In this document: positions 24,788-33,626 of the stretch, piece by piece | How positions within the stretch are numbered: the stretch's first letter is position 1 | How the letters are laid out: every line of letters starts with the position of its first letter | Origin: Nocardia macrotermitis | Lineage (GTDB): Bacteria > Actinomycetota > Actinomycetes > Mycobacteriales > Mycobacteriaceae | Length of the DNA stretch: 64,000 nt | Direction: 5' to 3' | Assembly (NCBI RefSeq): GCF_009604405.1 | Contig: NZ_WEGK01000004.1 | Location: 434,001 to 498,000, forward strand | Notes under the pieces: generated by a model | The model's database searches: none | Seen by the model: the letters and a program-made list of their open reading frames with translations, nothing else | Told to the model about the DNA's origin: nothing | Translations under genes and position numbers: made by a program

Positions 24788-25482
24788 CCGATTCCGGGCA
24801 CGTCGAGAACTCAACATCGAACGGCTCGGTGTCCGCTACGGACAACGGGGTCGACTCCGCGCGCCGCAGTGGTGACGCCGCGGTGCACGAGGCCGCCGAA
24901 CGGGCGAAATCGACCGCGCCGCGCAACATTCCGCAGTTGCCGGATCTGCCGCTGCCCGAGGACACCGCGAACCTGCGCCAGGGCCCGGACCTGAGTTCCT
25001 CGATGCTCGCGCTGCTGCCGCTGGTCGGCGTGTGGCGCGGCGAGGGCGAGGGCAACGATCCCGAGCGCGGCGACTACCACTTCGGTCAGCAGATCATCGT
25101 CTCGCACGACGGCGGCGACTACCTGACCTGGCAGTCCCGCTCCTGGGTGCTCGACACCGAGGGCAACTACGACGGCCCGGATCTGCGCGAGAGCGGTTTC
25201 TGGCGAGTCGGTATCGACGGCGACGACGAGGTCATCGAACTGCTGCTCACGCACAGCTCCGGCGTCGTCGAACTGTTCTACGGCCAGGCCCTGACCCAGT
25301 CCTCCTGGGAACTCGCCACCGACGTCGTCATCCGCAGCCAATCCGGCGCGGTGGTGGGCGGCGCGAAACGCCTCTACGGCATCGTCGAAGGCGGCGACCT
25401 CGGCTACGTCGAGGAACGAATAGTCGCCGACGGCGCCCTGGAGCCCCGCCTCTCGGCCCGCCTCCAGCGCTACATCGGCTGA
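24784..25482 (+). CDS. nitrobindin-like beta-barrel protein (heme His apparently replaced)
   Basis: 232 residues from GTG 24784. The first ~70 residues are polar and disordered. The barrel begins [17 protein letters not shown], the family GxWxGxGxG signature, and ends [18 protein letters not shown]. Nitrobindins bind ferric heme and NO or peroxynitrite. In heme-binding members a histidine lies in the C-terminal P-x-L-x-A/x-R-L segment; here that place has Arg (EPRLSARL), and no other His is near, so it may not bind heme in the usual way. Corresponds by position to Rv0813c. Confidence 0.85.
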   Translation: MTDSGHVENSTSNGSVSATDNGVDSARRSGDAAVHEAAERAKSTAPRNIPQLPDLPLPEDTANLRQGPDLSSSMLALLPLVGVWRGEGEGNDPERGDYHFGQQIIVSHDGGDYLTWQSRSWVLDTEGNYDGPDLRESGFWRVGIDGDDEVIELLLTHSSGVVELFYGQALTQSSWELATDVVIRSQSGAVVGGAKRLYGIVEGGDLGYVEERIVADGALEPRLSARLQRYIG

Positions 25483-25483
25483 T

Positions 25484-26074
25484 TCAGCCCCGCCCCTGCT
25501 CGATCACCAGGCCGATCTCCACCGGAAATGGCACCGGGATCTTCAGGATGTCATGGAAAATGCCAAGCAGCGCATAGGAATTGGTCGCGGGATCAAGTTC
25601 ATAGGCATAGACGACCGGAGCCGCGCCGTTGCGCTCGACCCGCCAGTAATGGCGGATCCCGGCCTTCGCATATTTGCCCGGCTTGGTGTCGCGGTCCCGC
25701 TCCTGCGAATCCTTGGAGACCACTTCGACCGCGAGGACCACATCCTCCGCGAAGTAGTAGCTGTCGGGATCTGCCCGATCGAATGCCTCGGAAGTGACGA
25801 CGAGAACGTCCGGTTCCGGCATTTGACGCACGCCGAGCTTGACGGCCATCTCACGATCAGCTCGTAGATTCTCCGGTGCCTGCAGATCCAGTTCGCGCCG
25901 CAAATGGTCGATCACCTGCCTGTGCCACTTCACCTGCGGGCTCACAAAGATCAGGCTCCCGTCGATCAGTTCAGTGTGGCGAGGCAGGTTGGACAACCGC
26001 AGAAACGCATCGACCGTGAACCCCTCGGGGGGCGGTATCAGCCAGTCGGGTACCGGCTCGACAGTCATGCTCAC
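25484..26074 (-). CDS. Uma2 family (DUF820) endonuclease-like protein
   Basis: 196 residues of the PD-(D/E)xK fold family. Likely catalytic residues: Asp in PEPDVLVV, Glu in AVEVVSKDS, and Lys in KPGKYAKAGIRHYWRVER. The N-terminal part PPPEGFTVDAFLRLSNLPRHTELIDGSLIFVSP is typical. Many copies occur in actinobacteria and cyanobacteria; their role is not established. It is transcribed alone, tail to tail with the nitrobindin gene (1 nt apart). It interrupts the otherwise mycobacteria-like order. A second in-frame ATG lies at 26068. Confidence 0.85.
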   Translation of the reverse strand: MSMTVEPVPDWLIPPPEGFTVDAFLRLSNLPRHTELIDGSLIFVSPQVKWHRQVIDHLRRELDLQAPENLRADREMAVKLGVRQMPEPDVLVVTSEAFDRADPDSYYFAEDVVLAVEVVSKDSQERDRDTKPGKYAKAGIRHYWRVERNGAAPVVYAYELDPATNSYALLGIFHDILKIPVPFPVEIGLVIEQGRG

Positions 26075-26111
26075 AGCGTAACCCCTGGTCGAAAATGGAC
26101 CATGACGAAAA

Positions 26112-26133
26112 GGAACGACCCCCGAGTCGTTCC
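26112..26133 (-). terminator. Rho-independent terminator after cydC
   Basis: Read on the minus strand: GGAACGAC, a 6-nt loop, GTCGTTCC, then TTTTCGTC. Perfect 8-bp stem plus a T run, about 185 nt beyond the cydC stop and upstream of the Uma2 gene. Confidence 0.75.
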
Positions 26134-26318
26134 GCGGATTTCTCGCGCGGTCCCGGTCGGACTGGCCGGGGACTCGGGGGCCGGGTGGCTGCCTTGGATT
26201 CGCCGGGCGCTTCGCGCTAACGGTTGCCCGTGGCAGCGGTGGCGCTCAGCTGACAGCCACCTCACGTGTCCTTTGAATACTCATTCGTCGAACCACCTCC
26301 TTCCAGTGTGATTCGAAT

Positions 26319-28022
26319 CTAACGGGTGGTGGCGGGGGTCGGCAACGTATTTTCGCGGGGGGCGAAATTGCTGGTGGGGCGGGTTTCGGTGGTGATGTGG
26401 CCGGTGCTGGAGAGGTGGATGACGGTGTCGGCGTGGTGGTTCGGGGGGAGTTGGTGGGTGACTACGACCACCGTGCGGTCGGGGGCGATCAGGCCGCTGG
26501 TGGCGTCGAGCAGGGCGCGCAGGAGGGTGGCGCCGGTGTCGGCTTCCAGGTGTTCGGTGGGTTCGTCCAGGAGTAGGACGTCGGCCGGGGAGAGCAGGGC
26601 GCGGGCGAGCAGGAGGCGGCGGCGTTGACCGCCCGATACCGCTGCCGCGCCGCCGATCAGGTCGGTGTACAGGCCCTCGGGGAGCGAGTCGAGCCAGTCA
26701 CCGGCGCCTACCGCGCGCAGGGCCGCGATGGCCTGCGCCTCGGTGATGTCACCGCGGGATACGCGCAGGTTCTCCAGGACGGTGGTGCCGAAGAGGTGGG
26801 CGTCCTCGGCGAAGAAGGTGATTCCGGGGCGCGGGGTGTCGAAGAGTCCGGCCCAGGCCATGAGCAGGGTGGTCTTGCCCGCGCCGCTCGGGCCGAGGAC
26901 CGCGATCCGGCGGCCGGCGGGCAGTTCGGGTAGTTGTCGCAGTCGATCCGGTTGTGCGCGAAGGTCTTTCGTGTGCTCGGCGGCGGTGATGCGATGCAGT
27001 GCGGCCCGGCCTCTGGTCAACGCCTGGGCAGCGGCGGGAAGTACGCCCACCGCCTCGAACGCGGACAGCGGCAGCAGGACGAGGACGGCCATGGCCATCG
27101 GGGTGAGTGCGCCCGGCGGGACGGATTGCAGTGTGCCCTCGGGCATTCCGGCGATTCCGGGGGCGCCGTAGAGGGCGATGCCGATGAGCAGCGCGCCCAG
27201 CACGCTCACCCCGATCGAGACGGGGGTTGCCGCGGCGGCCCAGGCGCTGTGGGCGGCGGCGCGATCCTCGGCGGTGACCGCGCGGCGGCTCGCGGACGCG
27301 GCCGTTTCCAGCGCGGCGTCGAGGCGTCCGGCGACGCGCAGTTCGGGGGCGTGGTCGAGCACCGTCATCGCGGCGGCGGTGAATTCGGTGCGGTCGTCGC
27401 GGACGGCGAGTTCGGCTTCCCGGGCCGCTCGCGCGGACAACCACGGGGCGAAGATTCCGGCGACGGCCAGTGCGAGCGCGAGAATCGCTGCGGCAGGCAA
27501 GGATACGGTTGCGAGCACGGCGACGGCGGCGACCGACAGGATGGTCGCGACCGCGATCGGGACGACCGCACGAACCACTACCGTGCCGAGATCATCGATA
27601 TCGCTGACGATCCGGGTCAGCAGGTCCCCGCGTCGCAGCCTGGTCGGATCATCCTGTGCGCCAGCGGGTTCGGCGGCGCTCCGGGAACGCGGCGTCCAGA
27701 TGTCGGCCCGCGCCAACGCCGTGTACACCCCGGTCCGCGCGGTCGTCATCGCCCGCAGTGCCACGTCGTGCGTCGCCAGTCGTTCCAGATACCGGCACAA
27801 TCCTCGCGAAATCCCCAGTGCCCGAACGGCAACCACGGCGACACTCAGATCCAGCACCGGCGGCATCTCCCAGGCCCGCGCGATCAACCACGCGGCCAAC
27901 CCCGACAATGCCAGCCCGCTCCCCAGCGCCAGCACACCCCACCCGATCGACACCGCGACCCGCCGGCCCGACAGGCCCAGCATCTTCCGCATCCGCCGGA
28001 AATCCGCCCACGCGTTGGTCAT
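26319..28022 (-). CDS. cydC: thiol reductant ABC exporter subunit CydC
   Basis: 567 residues: six-helix membrane domain, then ATPase with Walker A GPSGAGKTT, signature VSGGQRRRL, Walker B VLLLDEPTEHLE and H-loop VVTHQ. With CydD it exports cysteine/glutathione-type thiols and is needed to assemble cytochrome bd. It overlaps cydD by 4 nt (ATGA). The last third and the extreme C-terminus (TETRPTSNFAPRENTLPTP) are poorly conserved. Last gene of cydABDC. Confidence 0.93.
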   Translation of the reverse strand: MTNAWADFRRMRKMLGLSGRRVAVSIGWGVLALGSGLALSGLAAWLIARAWEMPPVLDLSVAVVAVRALGISRGLCRYLERLATHDVALRAMTTARTGVYTALARADIWTPRSRSAAEPAGAQDDPTRLRRGDLLTRIVSDIDDLGTVVVRAVVPIAVATILSVAAVAVLATVSLPAAAILALALAVAGIFAPWLSARAAREAELAVRDDRTEFTAAAMTVLDHAPELRVAGRLDAALETAASASRRAVTAEDRAAAHSAWAAAATPVSIGVSVLGALLIGIALYGAPGIAGMPEGTLQSVPPGALTPMAMAVLVLLPLSAFEAVGVLPAAAQALTRGRAALHRITAAEHTKDLRAQPDRLRQLPELPAGRRIAVLGPSGAGKTTLLMAWAGLFDTPRPGITFFAEDAHLFGTTVLENLRVSRGDITEAQAIAALRAVGAGDWLDSLPEGLYTDLIGGAAAVSGGQRRRLLLARALLSPADVLLLDEPTEHLEADTGATLLRALLDATSGLIAPDRTVVVVTHQLPPNHHADTVIHLSSTGHITTETRPTSNFAPRENTLPTPATTR

Positions 28023-29812
28023 CGGAGCTCCTCCCGAGGCCCGACGTGCAACTCCCCGAGTGGCCGAGAGCTGCCGAACCGATCGGCCACGGCCCCCACT
28101 TCCGGGAGATCGGCGTCGCGTGCCACCGAATCATCCCGGTACGCACGGACTTCCACAAGATTGTCGGCGAAGGCCAGCAGGTCGGGGCGGTGGGCCACGA
28201 TGACGATGGTCGCGCCGCGGCGAGCACGGGCGGTGAGAGCGGACAGGACGGTGGCGGCGCTGCGATCGTCCAGGTGGGCGGTGGGTTCGTCCAGCAGCAG
28301 GATCGGGCGGTCGGCGGCCAGGACCCGGGTCAGGGCGAGGCGTTGACGCTGTCCGAGGGACAGGCCCAGGCCACCGGTGCCGACCACGGTGTTCCAGCCG
28401 TTCGGAAGGTCGCGGAGAACAGCATCGAATCCGGTGGCGACACAGGCCGATTCCAGGAGTGCGGCGTCGGTGGCAGGGCCGAGCAGTTCGAGATTCTCGC
28501 GCAGGGTGCCGGGTAGCAGCACCGGACGTTGCGGCAGCCAGGCGACCCGCGACCACCAGGACCGGGAATCCAGCTCACGCACCGGAACCCCGTCCACCAG
28601 AACCGATCCGGAGTCGGGCCACATCGTGCCCAGAATCGATTGCAGCACAGTCGATTTACCGCATCCGTTGGGACCTGCCAGCACTGTGATCGCACCGGGC
28701 CGCAGTACCGCGGACAATCCGGCAGGCGCGAAACCGTCCCGAGACCGCACCGAAAGGTCCCGAATCTCGACCTCGCCCCGGAAATCCGAAATCCGCCCGG
28801 CACCAGCGGAACCCACCTCGCGCCCTTCGGATTCCAGCACCGCGAACGCCCGCTCCGCCGCCGCCATCCCATCCCGCGCCGCGTGGAACCGCTCCCCCAC
28901 CGCCCGCAGCGGCAGATACACCTCCGGAGCCAGAATCAACCCGAGCAACCCCGCGTACAACCCCATATGCCCGAACACCAACCGCATCCCGATCGACACC
29001 GCCACCAATGCCACACACAGCGTGGCCAGCATCTCCAACACCATCGAGGACAGAAACGCCACCCGCAACGCCGCCATCGTCCGCACCTGCAACGACTCCC
29101 CCAACGCCCGCACCCGATGACTCATCGTCATCCCGGAACCCGCTGCACGCCCGGCGGTTTCGCGTCCCAGCGCACGCAAGGTCGGCATCCCGGCGAACAG
29201 GTCGAGGAGTTGGTCGGACAGGCGGGTAGTGGCGGTGAGGGTGGCGGCGGAGCGGCCCTGGGTCATCAGGCCGATCAGGATCATGAATATCGGGATGAGA
29301 GGGAGGGTGATGAGGATGATCAGACCGGCGGGCGGGTCGTGGATCGCGATGACCGCCAATACGATCGGTGGGACCAGGGCCGCCAGGAGTAGTGCGGGGA
29401 GGTAGCCGGTCAGGTAGGCGCGTAATCCGCTCAGCGCGCTGCCGACGACGACTGCCAATTCCGTTCGGCGCGAATCCAATTCACGCGGCGCGAGCTCGGA
29501 ACCGGCGACCAGGACGGCCTGTTCCAGCTCGGCGACGACCCGCGCACCGGCCCGATGCGCGAGGCGCGACTGCCACCAGGTCGCCACGCCCCGGCCGCCG
29601 ATCGCGAGAGCGAACACCACGATCTCCACGCCCCACGAGCCGATCGAACGTCGCGCGGGGTCGGTGATCACCCCGGCCAGCATCCGCGCCAGCAGCATCG
29701 CACCCACCACGATGCATCCGGTCGTCACCAGCGAAAGTCCCACGCTGACAACGAGATACCGCCGGGCGGAACGCGCGTACCGCCACAGTCTCGGGTCGAC
29801 GGGTCCGGCCAT
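28019..29812 (-). CDS. cydD: thiol reductant ABC exporter subunit CydD
   Basis: 597 residues: six membrane helices with the LGRETAGRAAG segment, then ATPase with Walker A GPNGCGKST, signature LSLGQRQRL, Walker B ILLLDEPTAHLD and H-loop VAHRP. Partner of CydC. Starts 3 nt after the cydB stop. A patch coding for about residues 220-345 (28780-29150) has a markedly C-rich plus strand compared with the rest of the gene. Confidence 0.94.
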   Translation of the reverse strand: MAGPVDPRLWRYARSARRYLVVSVGLSLVTTGCIVVGAMLLARMLAGVITDPARRSIGSWGVEIVVFALAIGGRGVATWWQSRLAHRAGARVVAELEQAVLVAGSELAPRELDSRRTELAVVVGSALSGLRAYLTGYLPALLLAALVPPIVLAVIAIHDPPAGLIILITLPLIPIFMILIGLMTQGRSAATLTATTRLSDQLLDLFAGMPTLRALGRETAGRAAGSGMTMSHRVRALGESLQVRTMAALRVAFLSSMVLEMLATLCVALVAVSIGMRLVFGHMGLYAGLLGLILAPEVYLPLRAVGERFHAARDGMAAAERAFAVLESEGREVGSAGAGRISDFRGEVEIRDLSVRSRDGFAPAGLSAVLRPGAITVLAGPNGCGKSTVLQSILGTMWPDSGSVLVDGVPVRELDSRSWWSRVAWLPQRPVLLPGTLRENLELLGPATDAALLESACVATGFDAVLRDLPNGWNTVVGTGGLGLSLGQRQRLALTRVLAADRPILLLDEPTAHLDDRSAATVLSALTARARRGATIVIVAHRPDLLAFADNLVEVRAYRDDSVARDADLPEVGAVADRFGSSRPLGELHVGPREELR

Positions 29813-29815
29813 GAC

Positions 29816-30880
29816 TCAGCTCGCGGTGCCGCGTTGCAACGACAGACCGGTCGCGGGCGGGATCTGCTCGACGGTCAGCCGCTTGCGGAACACCCAGTAC
29901 GTCCAGCCCTGGTACAGCAGCACGACCGGCGTCACGATCACCGCGCACCAACTCATCACCATCAGCGTGTAGTGCGTCGAGGACGCGCTCACGGTCGCAT
30001 GCCCGTCGACCATCCGCCCGTCCACACTCAGCCCGAACGACGGGTCGATGCACGACGGCAGGACGTACGGGAACAGCGCGCCGAACAGCAGCACCATCGC
30101 CGAGACGACGGTCAGCGCGGTCCCGGTGAACGCCCAGCCGTCCCGCCCGCGCAACGTCGCCGCGGCCGCGAGTGCGAGCCCGATCACGGCCAGCGCCAAC
30201 GGAATCCACGTCCAGCCCTTACCGTGCGCGAGCTGCGTCCACAGGCCGAACCCGGCCACCACCAGCACCGTGGGCCCCAGCACGATCCGCGCGACCCGCC
30301 GCGCACCGTCCCGCACCTCACCACCGGTCTTGAGCCCGATGAACACCGCACCGTGCAGCAGGAACAGCAGCGCCGTGGTGAGCGCCCCGAGCAACGCGTA
30401 GGGCCCGAGCAGATCGAGCAGACTGCCGTGAATCTGCTTGTGCTCGTTGAGTTGTACGCCGCGCACCATGTTCGCGAAGGCCAGTCCCCAGGCCAGCGCG
30501 GGCACCCAGGATCCGAAGAGGATCGCCGCGTCGCACCCGGCCCGCCAGCGCGGATCGTCGATCTTGCTGCGGTATTCGATGCCGGCGATCCGCACGATCA
30601 ACGCGACCAGAATCAACAGCAGCGCCAGATAGAACCCCGAGAACAGGCTCGCGTACCACTCCGGGAACGCCGCGAACAGCGCACCGCCCGCGGTGATCAG
30701 CCACACCTCGTTACCGTCCCAGACGGGTCCGATCGTGTTGAGCACCACACGTTTTCGCGTCTCGGAGCCGCGGCCGAGGATCGGCATCAGCATGCCGACG
30801 CCGAAGTCGAAGCCCTCCAGCACGAAATAGCCGGTGAACAGCACACCGATCACCAGGAACCAGAATTCCGGCAGACTCAT
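29816..30880 (-). CDS. cydB: cytochrome bd ubiquinol/menaquinol oxidase subunit II
   Basis: 354 residues from ATG 30880 (MSLPEFWFLVIGVLFTGYFVLEGFDFGVGML), the conserved family N-terminus; the earlier in-frame ATG at 30925 overlaps cydA. About eight membrane helices. The GFDFG motif in helix 1 and GNEVWLITAGGALFAAFP in the next are diagnostic. Structural partner of CydA. Gap of 13 nt after cydA. Confidence 0.96.
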   Translation of the reverse strand: MSLPEFWFLVIGVLFTGYFVLEGFDFGVGMLMPILGRGSETRKRVVLNTIGPVWDGNEVWLITAGGALFAAFPEWYASLFSGFYLALLLILVALIVRIAGIEYRSKIDDPRWRAGCDAAILFGSWVPALAWGLAFANMVRGVQLNEHKQIHGSLLDLLGPYALLGALTTALLFLLHGAVFIGLKTGGEVRDGARRVARIVLGPTVLVVAGFGLWTQLAHGKGWTWIPLALAVIGLALAAAATLRGRDGWAFTGTALTVVSAMVLLFGALFPYVLPSCIDPSFGLSVDGRMVDGHATVSASSTHYTLMVMSWCAVIVTPVVLLYQGWTYWVFRKRLTVEQIPPATGLSLQRGTAS

Positions 30881-30893
30881 TTGCTCGACTCCC

Positions 30894-32336
30894 TCAGTAG
30901 GCGAACGAAAGCTTCTCGACGGCACCGTCTTCCGCGCTCACCGCGGATTTCTCCTCGGGCCCCTCGACGACGTACCGGCGCATCAGGAAGAACCACACGA
31001 CCGCCAGCACCCCGTACAGCGCGGTGAAGACGATCAATGAGGTCAGCACGGTGCCCGCGGTGTTGCCGGATACGGCCTGCTGCACCGTCATTCGAATGTT
31101 CGGGTCACCGGTCGGATTGGGCGCGACCACCCACGGCTGGCGGCCCATCTCGGTGAACACCCAGCCGGCGCTGTTGCCCAGGAAGGGCGTCGGGATGACG
31201 AGCAGACCCAGCCAGCCGAGCCAGCGCTGTCCGGGAATCCGCCCGCGCCGGGTCAGCCACAGCCCGACCAGCGCGATCAGCGCGGAGCCGCCCGCCCAGG
31301 TGATCATCGCGCGGAACGTCCAGTAGGTCACGAACAGATTCGGCCGATAGTCCCCCGGCCCGTACTTCTCGTTGTAGCTGACCTGCAGATCCTTCACCCC
31401 GCCCAGCGTGACGCCGCTGAACTTGCCCTCGGCCAGCCAGGGCAGCACCGCGGGCACCTCGATGAGGTGGGTGACGCTGTCGCAGTTGTTGTGCGTGCCG
31501 ACGGTGAGCACCGAGAAGTCCGGATCGGTCTGCCCGTGGCACAGCGATTCGGCCGAGGCCATCTTCATCGGCTGCTGTTTGAACATGAGCTTGCCCTGCA
31601 CGTCGCCGGTGAACACCAGCGCGACGCCCGCGACGATGATCACCCACATGCCCATCCGCGCGGCGGGCCGCCACATATCGCGGGCCAGGTCGACGTTGCC
31701 CTTGCGCGATTCCCGAACCATCCACCAGCAACCGATACCGGCCACGAAAGTGGCTGCGGTGAGGAAGGATCCGGCGACCACGTGCGGAAACGCGGCCAGC
31801 GCGGTGTTGTTGGTGAGCAGCTGCCAAATGCTGTGCAGCTCAGCGCGTTTGGTCGCCGGGTTGTAGACCGCGCCGACCGGATGCTGCATGAACGAGTTGG
31901 CCGCGATGATGAAGAACGCCGACGCGTTCACCCCGATCGCGACCAGCCAGATCGTCGCCAGATGCACCAGTTTGGGCAGCCGGGTCCAGCCGAAGATCCA
32001 CAGCCCGAGGAACGTGGATTCCATGAAGAAGGCGACCAGCCCCTCCATGGCCAGGGGCGCGCCGAAGACGTCGCCGACGAATCGCGAGTACTCGCTCCAG
32101 TTCATCCCGAACTGGAATTCCTGCACGATGCCGGTCGCGACCCCCAGCGCGAAGTTGATCATGAACAGCTTGCCGAAGAACTTCGTCAGCCGATACCAGT
32201 GATCCCTCCCGGTGACCACCCACGCGGTCTGCATCCCCGCGACCAGGGGCGCCAAACCGATGGTGAGCGGCACGAACATGAAGTGATAGACCGTCGTGAT
32301 ACCGAACTGCCACCGCGATATGTCGACAACGTTCAT
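30894..32336 (-). CDS. cydA: cytochrome bd ubiquinol/menaquinol oxidase subunit I
   Basis: 480 residues, carrying the three hemes of a high-affinity terminal oxidase that works at low oxygen or when the bcc-aa3 branch is blocked. His18 in YHFMFVPLTIG is the b595-side ligand region. The GRQPW motif (TEMGRQPWVV) and the periplasmic quinol loop are present; the loop is short, as in Gram-positive types. First gene of cydABDC. A perfect 17-bp palindrome lies about 20 nt upstream of its start. Confidence 0.96.
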   Translation of the reverse strand: MNVVDISRWQFGITTVYHFMFVPLTIGLAPLVAGMQTAWVVTGRDHWYRLTKFFGKLFMINFALGVATGIVQEFQFGMNWSEYSRFVGDVFGAPLAMEGLVAFFMESTFLGLWIFGWTRLPKLVHLATIWLVAIGVNASAFFIIAANSFMQHPVGAVYNPATKRAELHSIWQLLTNNTALAAFPHVVAGSFLTAATFVAGIGCWWMVRESRKGNVDLARDMWRPAARMGMWVIIVAGVALVFTGDVQGKLMFKQQPMKMASAESLCHGQTDPDFSVLTVGTHNNCDSVTHLIEVPAVLPWLAEGKFSGVTLGGVKDLQVSYNEKYGPGDYRPNLFVTYWTFRAMITWAGGSALIALVGLWLTRRGRIPGQRWLGWLGLLVIPTPFLGNSAGWVFTEMGRQPWVVAPNPTGDPNIRMTVQQAVSGNTAGTVLTSLIVFTALYGVLAVVWFFLMRRYVVEGPEEKSAVSAEDGAVEKLSFAY

Positions 32337-32354
32337 CCGGCCTCCTACCCCTAC

Positions 32355-32371
32355 TACTACGTGTCGTAGTA
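32355..32371 (-). promoter_or_regulatory. palindromic operator candidate at the cyd promoter
   Basis: tactacg-tgt-cgtagta: perfect 7-bp arms with a 3-nt centre, 18 nt upstream of the cydA start. The TACTAC/GTAGTA half-sites resemble those bound by BlaI/MecI-type repressors (family knowledge; the regulator is inferred). Confidence 0.55.
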
Positions 32372-32536
32372 AGGCTACGCCAGACCCTCGTCAGAACAAC
32401 GAGTCTTACATCACGACATCGCGTCTTTCGCCGTAGCTCCGAGACCAACTCCGGATAACGCCGACCGCAAGGGTCGGGGCCCGGCTCGATTCTGGACTGA
32501 CGGAGCGGGGGAGCGAAGCGGAGGCCAAAAATACAG

Positions 32537-33448
32537 CTACCAGTCGGCGAGATTCCAGTTCCGCGCGATACCCCGATCGACCATTTCACTGATCTCCGGA
32601 GCGCAGTCCGGAGCGGACATCCGCAGCCCGTCCAGCGAGGCCACCCGCGCGGCCAACGTGACGCTCGACAACAGCCACACGCTGTCCGCGGTGATCAGAT
32701 CCGCGACGAAGAACGACCGGTACTCGCACTTCCAGCCCGCCCGCTCGGCCTCGGCGAACAGCGCGCGCTGCGTGATGCCCGGCAGCACACCGTGTTTGGC
32801 GGGCGGGGTGAGCAACTGCTTGTCCCGCTGGATCACCACGGTCGACCGCGGCCCCTCGAGCACCCGATGTTCGGTGCTGGTGAAGACGACATCGTCCGCG
32901 TCCTGACGCGCGGCGAAACGCAGCGCGGCCATATTCGTCGCGTACGACAGCGATTTCGCGCCCATCAGCAGCCACGGCGCACTCTGCGCGAGATCCACCG
33001 ACACCCCGCGCGCCAGGGTGATCACCGAAATCCCTTCGGTGCGAGCCTTTTTCACCCGATCAGCGACCCCGGCGACGAGCACGTACGCGGTCGAGTCCGG
33101 TGTCTCGGACAGTGCGCCGGAGGTGATCGGCGACGCCGGACCGGCGCTCTCGCGACCGCGGGTCAGCACCATGCGCAGCTGGCCCTCGCGCTCGCTGCCC
33201 CACTCCTTGGCCGCCACCTCGACCACCGAACGCCATTGCCCGAGATCGGGTTCCGGTAGATCGAGCGCCTGTGCCGAACGCCGTAGCCGGGCCAGATGCA
33301 GTTCCAGCGCACAGGGTTTACCCTCGCGTACCAGAACCGTTTCGAAGACGCCGTCACCGCGCAGTGCGCCGAAATCGTCCGCAGAGAGCAACGGCGCGTC
33401 CGGGTCCTGGACCGCGCCGTCGAGTGTCACCAGAACTCGATCCACCAT
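32537..33448 (-). CDS. pabC: aminodeoxychorismate lyase (PabC-like, PLP-dependent)
   Basis: 303 residues from ATG 33448, the conserved start (MVDRVLVTLDG). Fold type IV PLP enzyme; the PLP lysine is in GAKSLSYATNMAA, and GDGVFETVLV at residues ~30-39 is the family N-terminal motif. PabC releases pyruvate and makes 4-aminobenzoate for folate. A D-amino-acid or branched-chain aminotransferase role cannot be fully excluded from sequence alone. Position matches Rv0812. Divergent from ygfZ. Confidence 0.85.
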   Translation of the reverse strand: MVDRVLVTLDGAVQDPDAPLLSADDFGALRGDGVFETVLVREGKPCALELHLARLRRSAQALDLPEPDLGQWRSVVEVAAKEWGSEREGQLRMVLTRGRESAGPASPITSGALSETPDSTAYVLVAGVADRVKKARTEGISVITLARGVSVDLAQSAPWLLMGAKSLSYATNMAALRFAARQDADDVVFTSTEHRVLEGPRSTVVIQRDKQLLTPPAKHGVLPGITQRALFAEAERAGWKCEYRSFFVADLITADSVWLLSSVTLAARVASLDGLRMSAPDCAPEISEMVDRGIARNWNLADW

Positions 33449-33614
33449 GCGCAGCAGCCTAGGCGAACGGACGCCTCCGCGAGCGAGTACGAACTGCCGT
33501 CGAGCGGTGTCACATCCGCGCGGATCACCCGGCAACCCGTGAGGAACACCACAGCAAACGAACCGTGACATTCCACCGCACCGCGCGCGCCGACCCGCCC
33601 GCCGCGAGTTCGCC

Positions 33615-33620
33615 TATTGT
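33615..33620 (+). promoter_or_regulatory. -10 box of a leaderless ygfZ transcript
   Basis: TATTGT lies 6 nt before GTG 33627. A GGAGG also sits between them but is too close to act as a normal ribosome site. Confidence 0.45.
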
Positions 33621-33626
33621 GGAGGT

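Noticed and set aside
26102..26311. Possible plus-strand short ORF between Uma2 and cydC
   Set aside because: No ribosome site, starts inside a terminator hairpin, and has no recognisable features.
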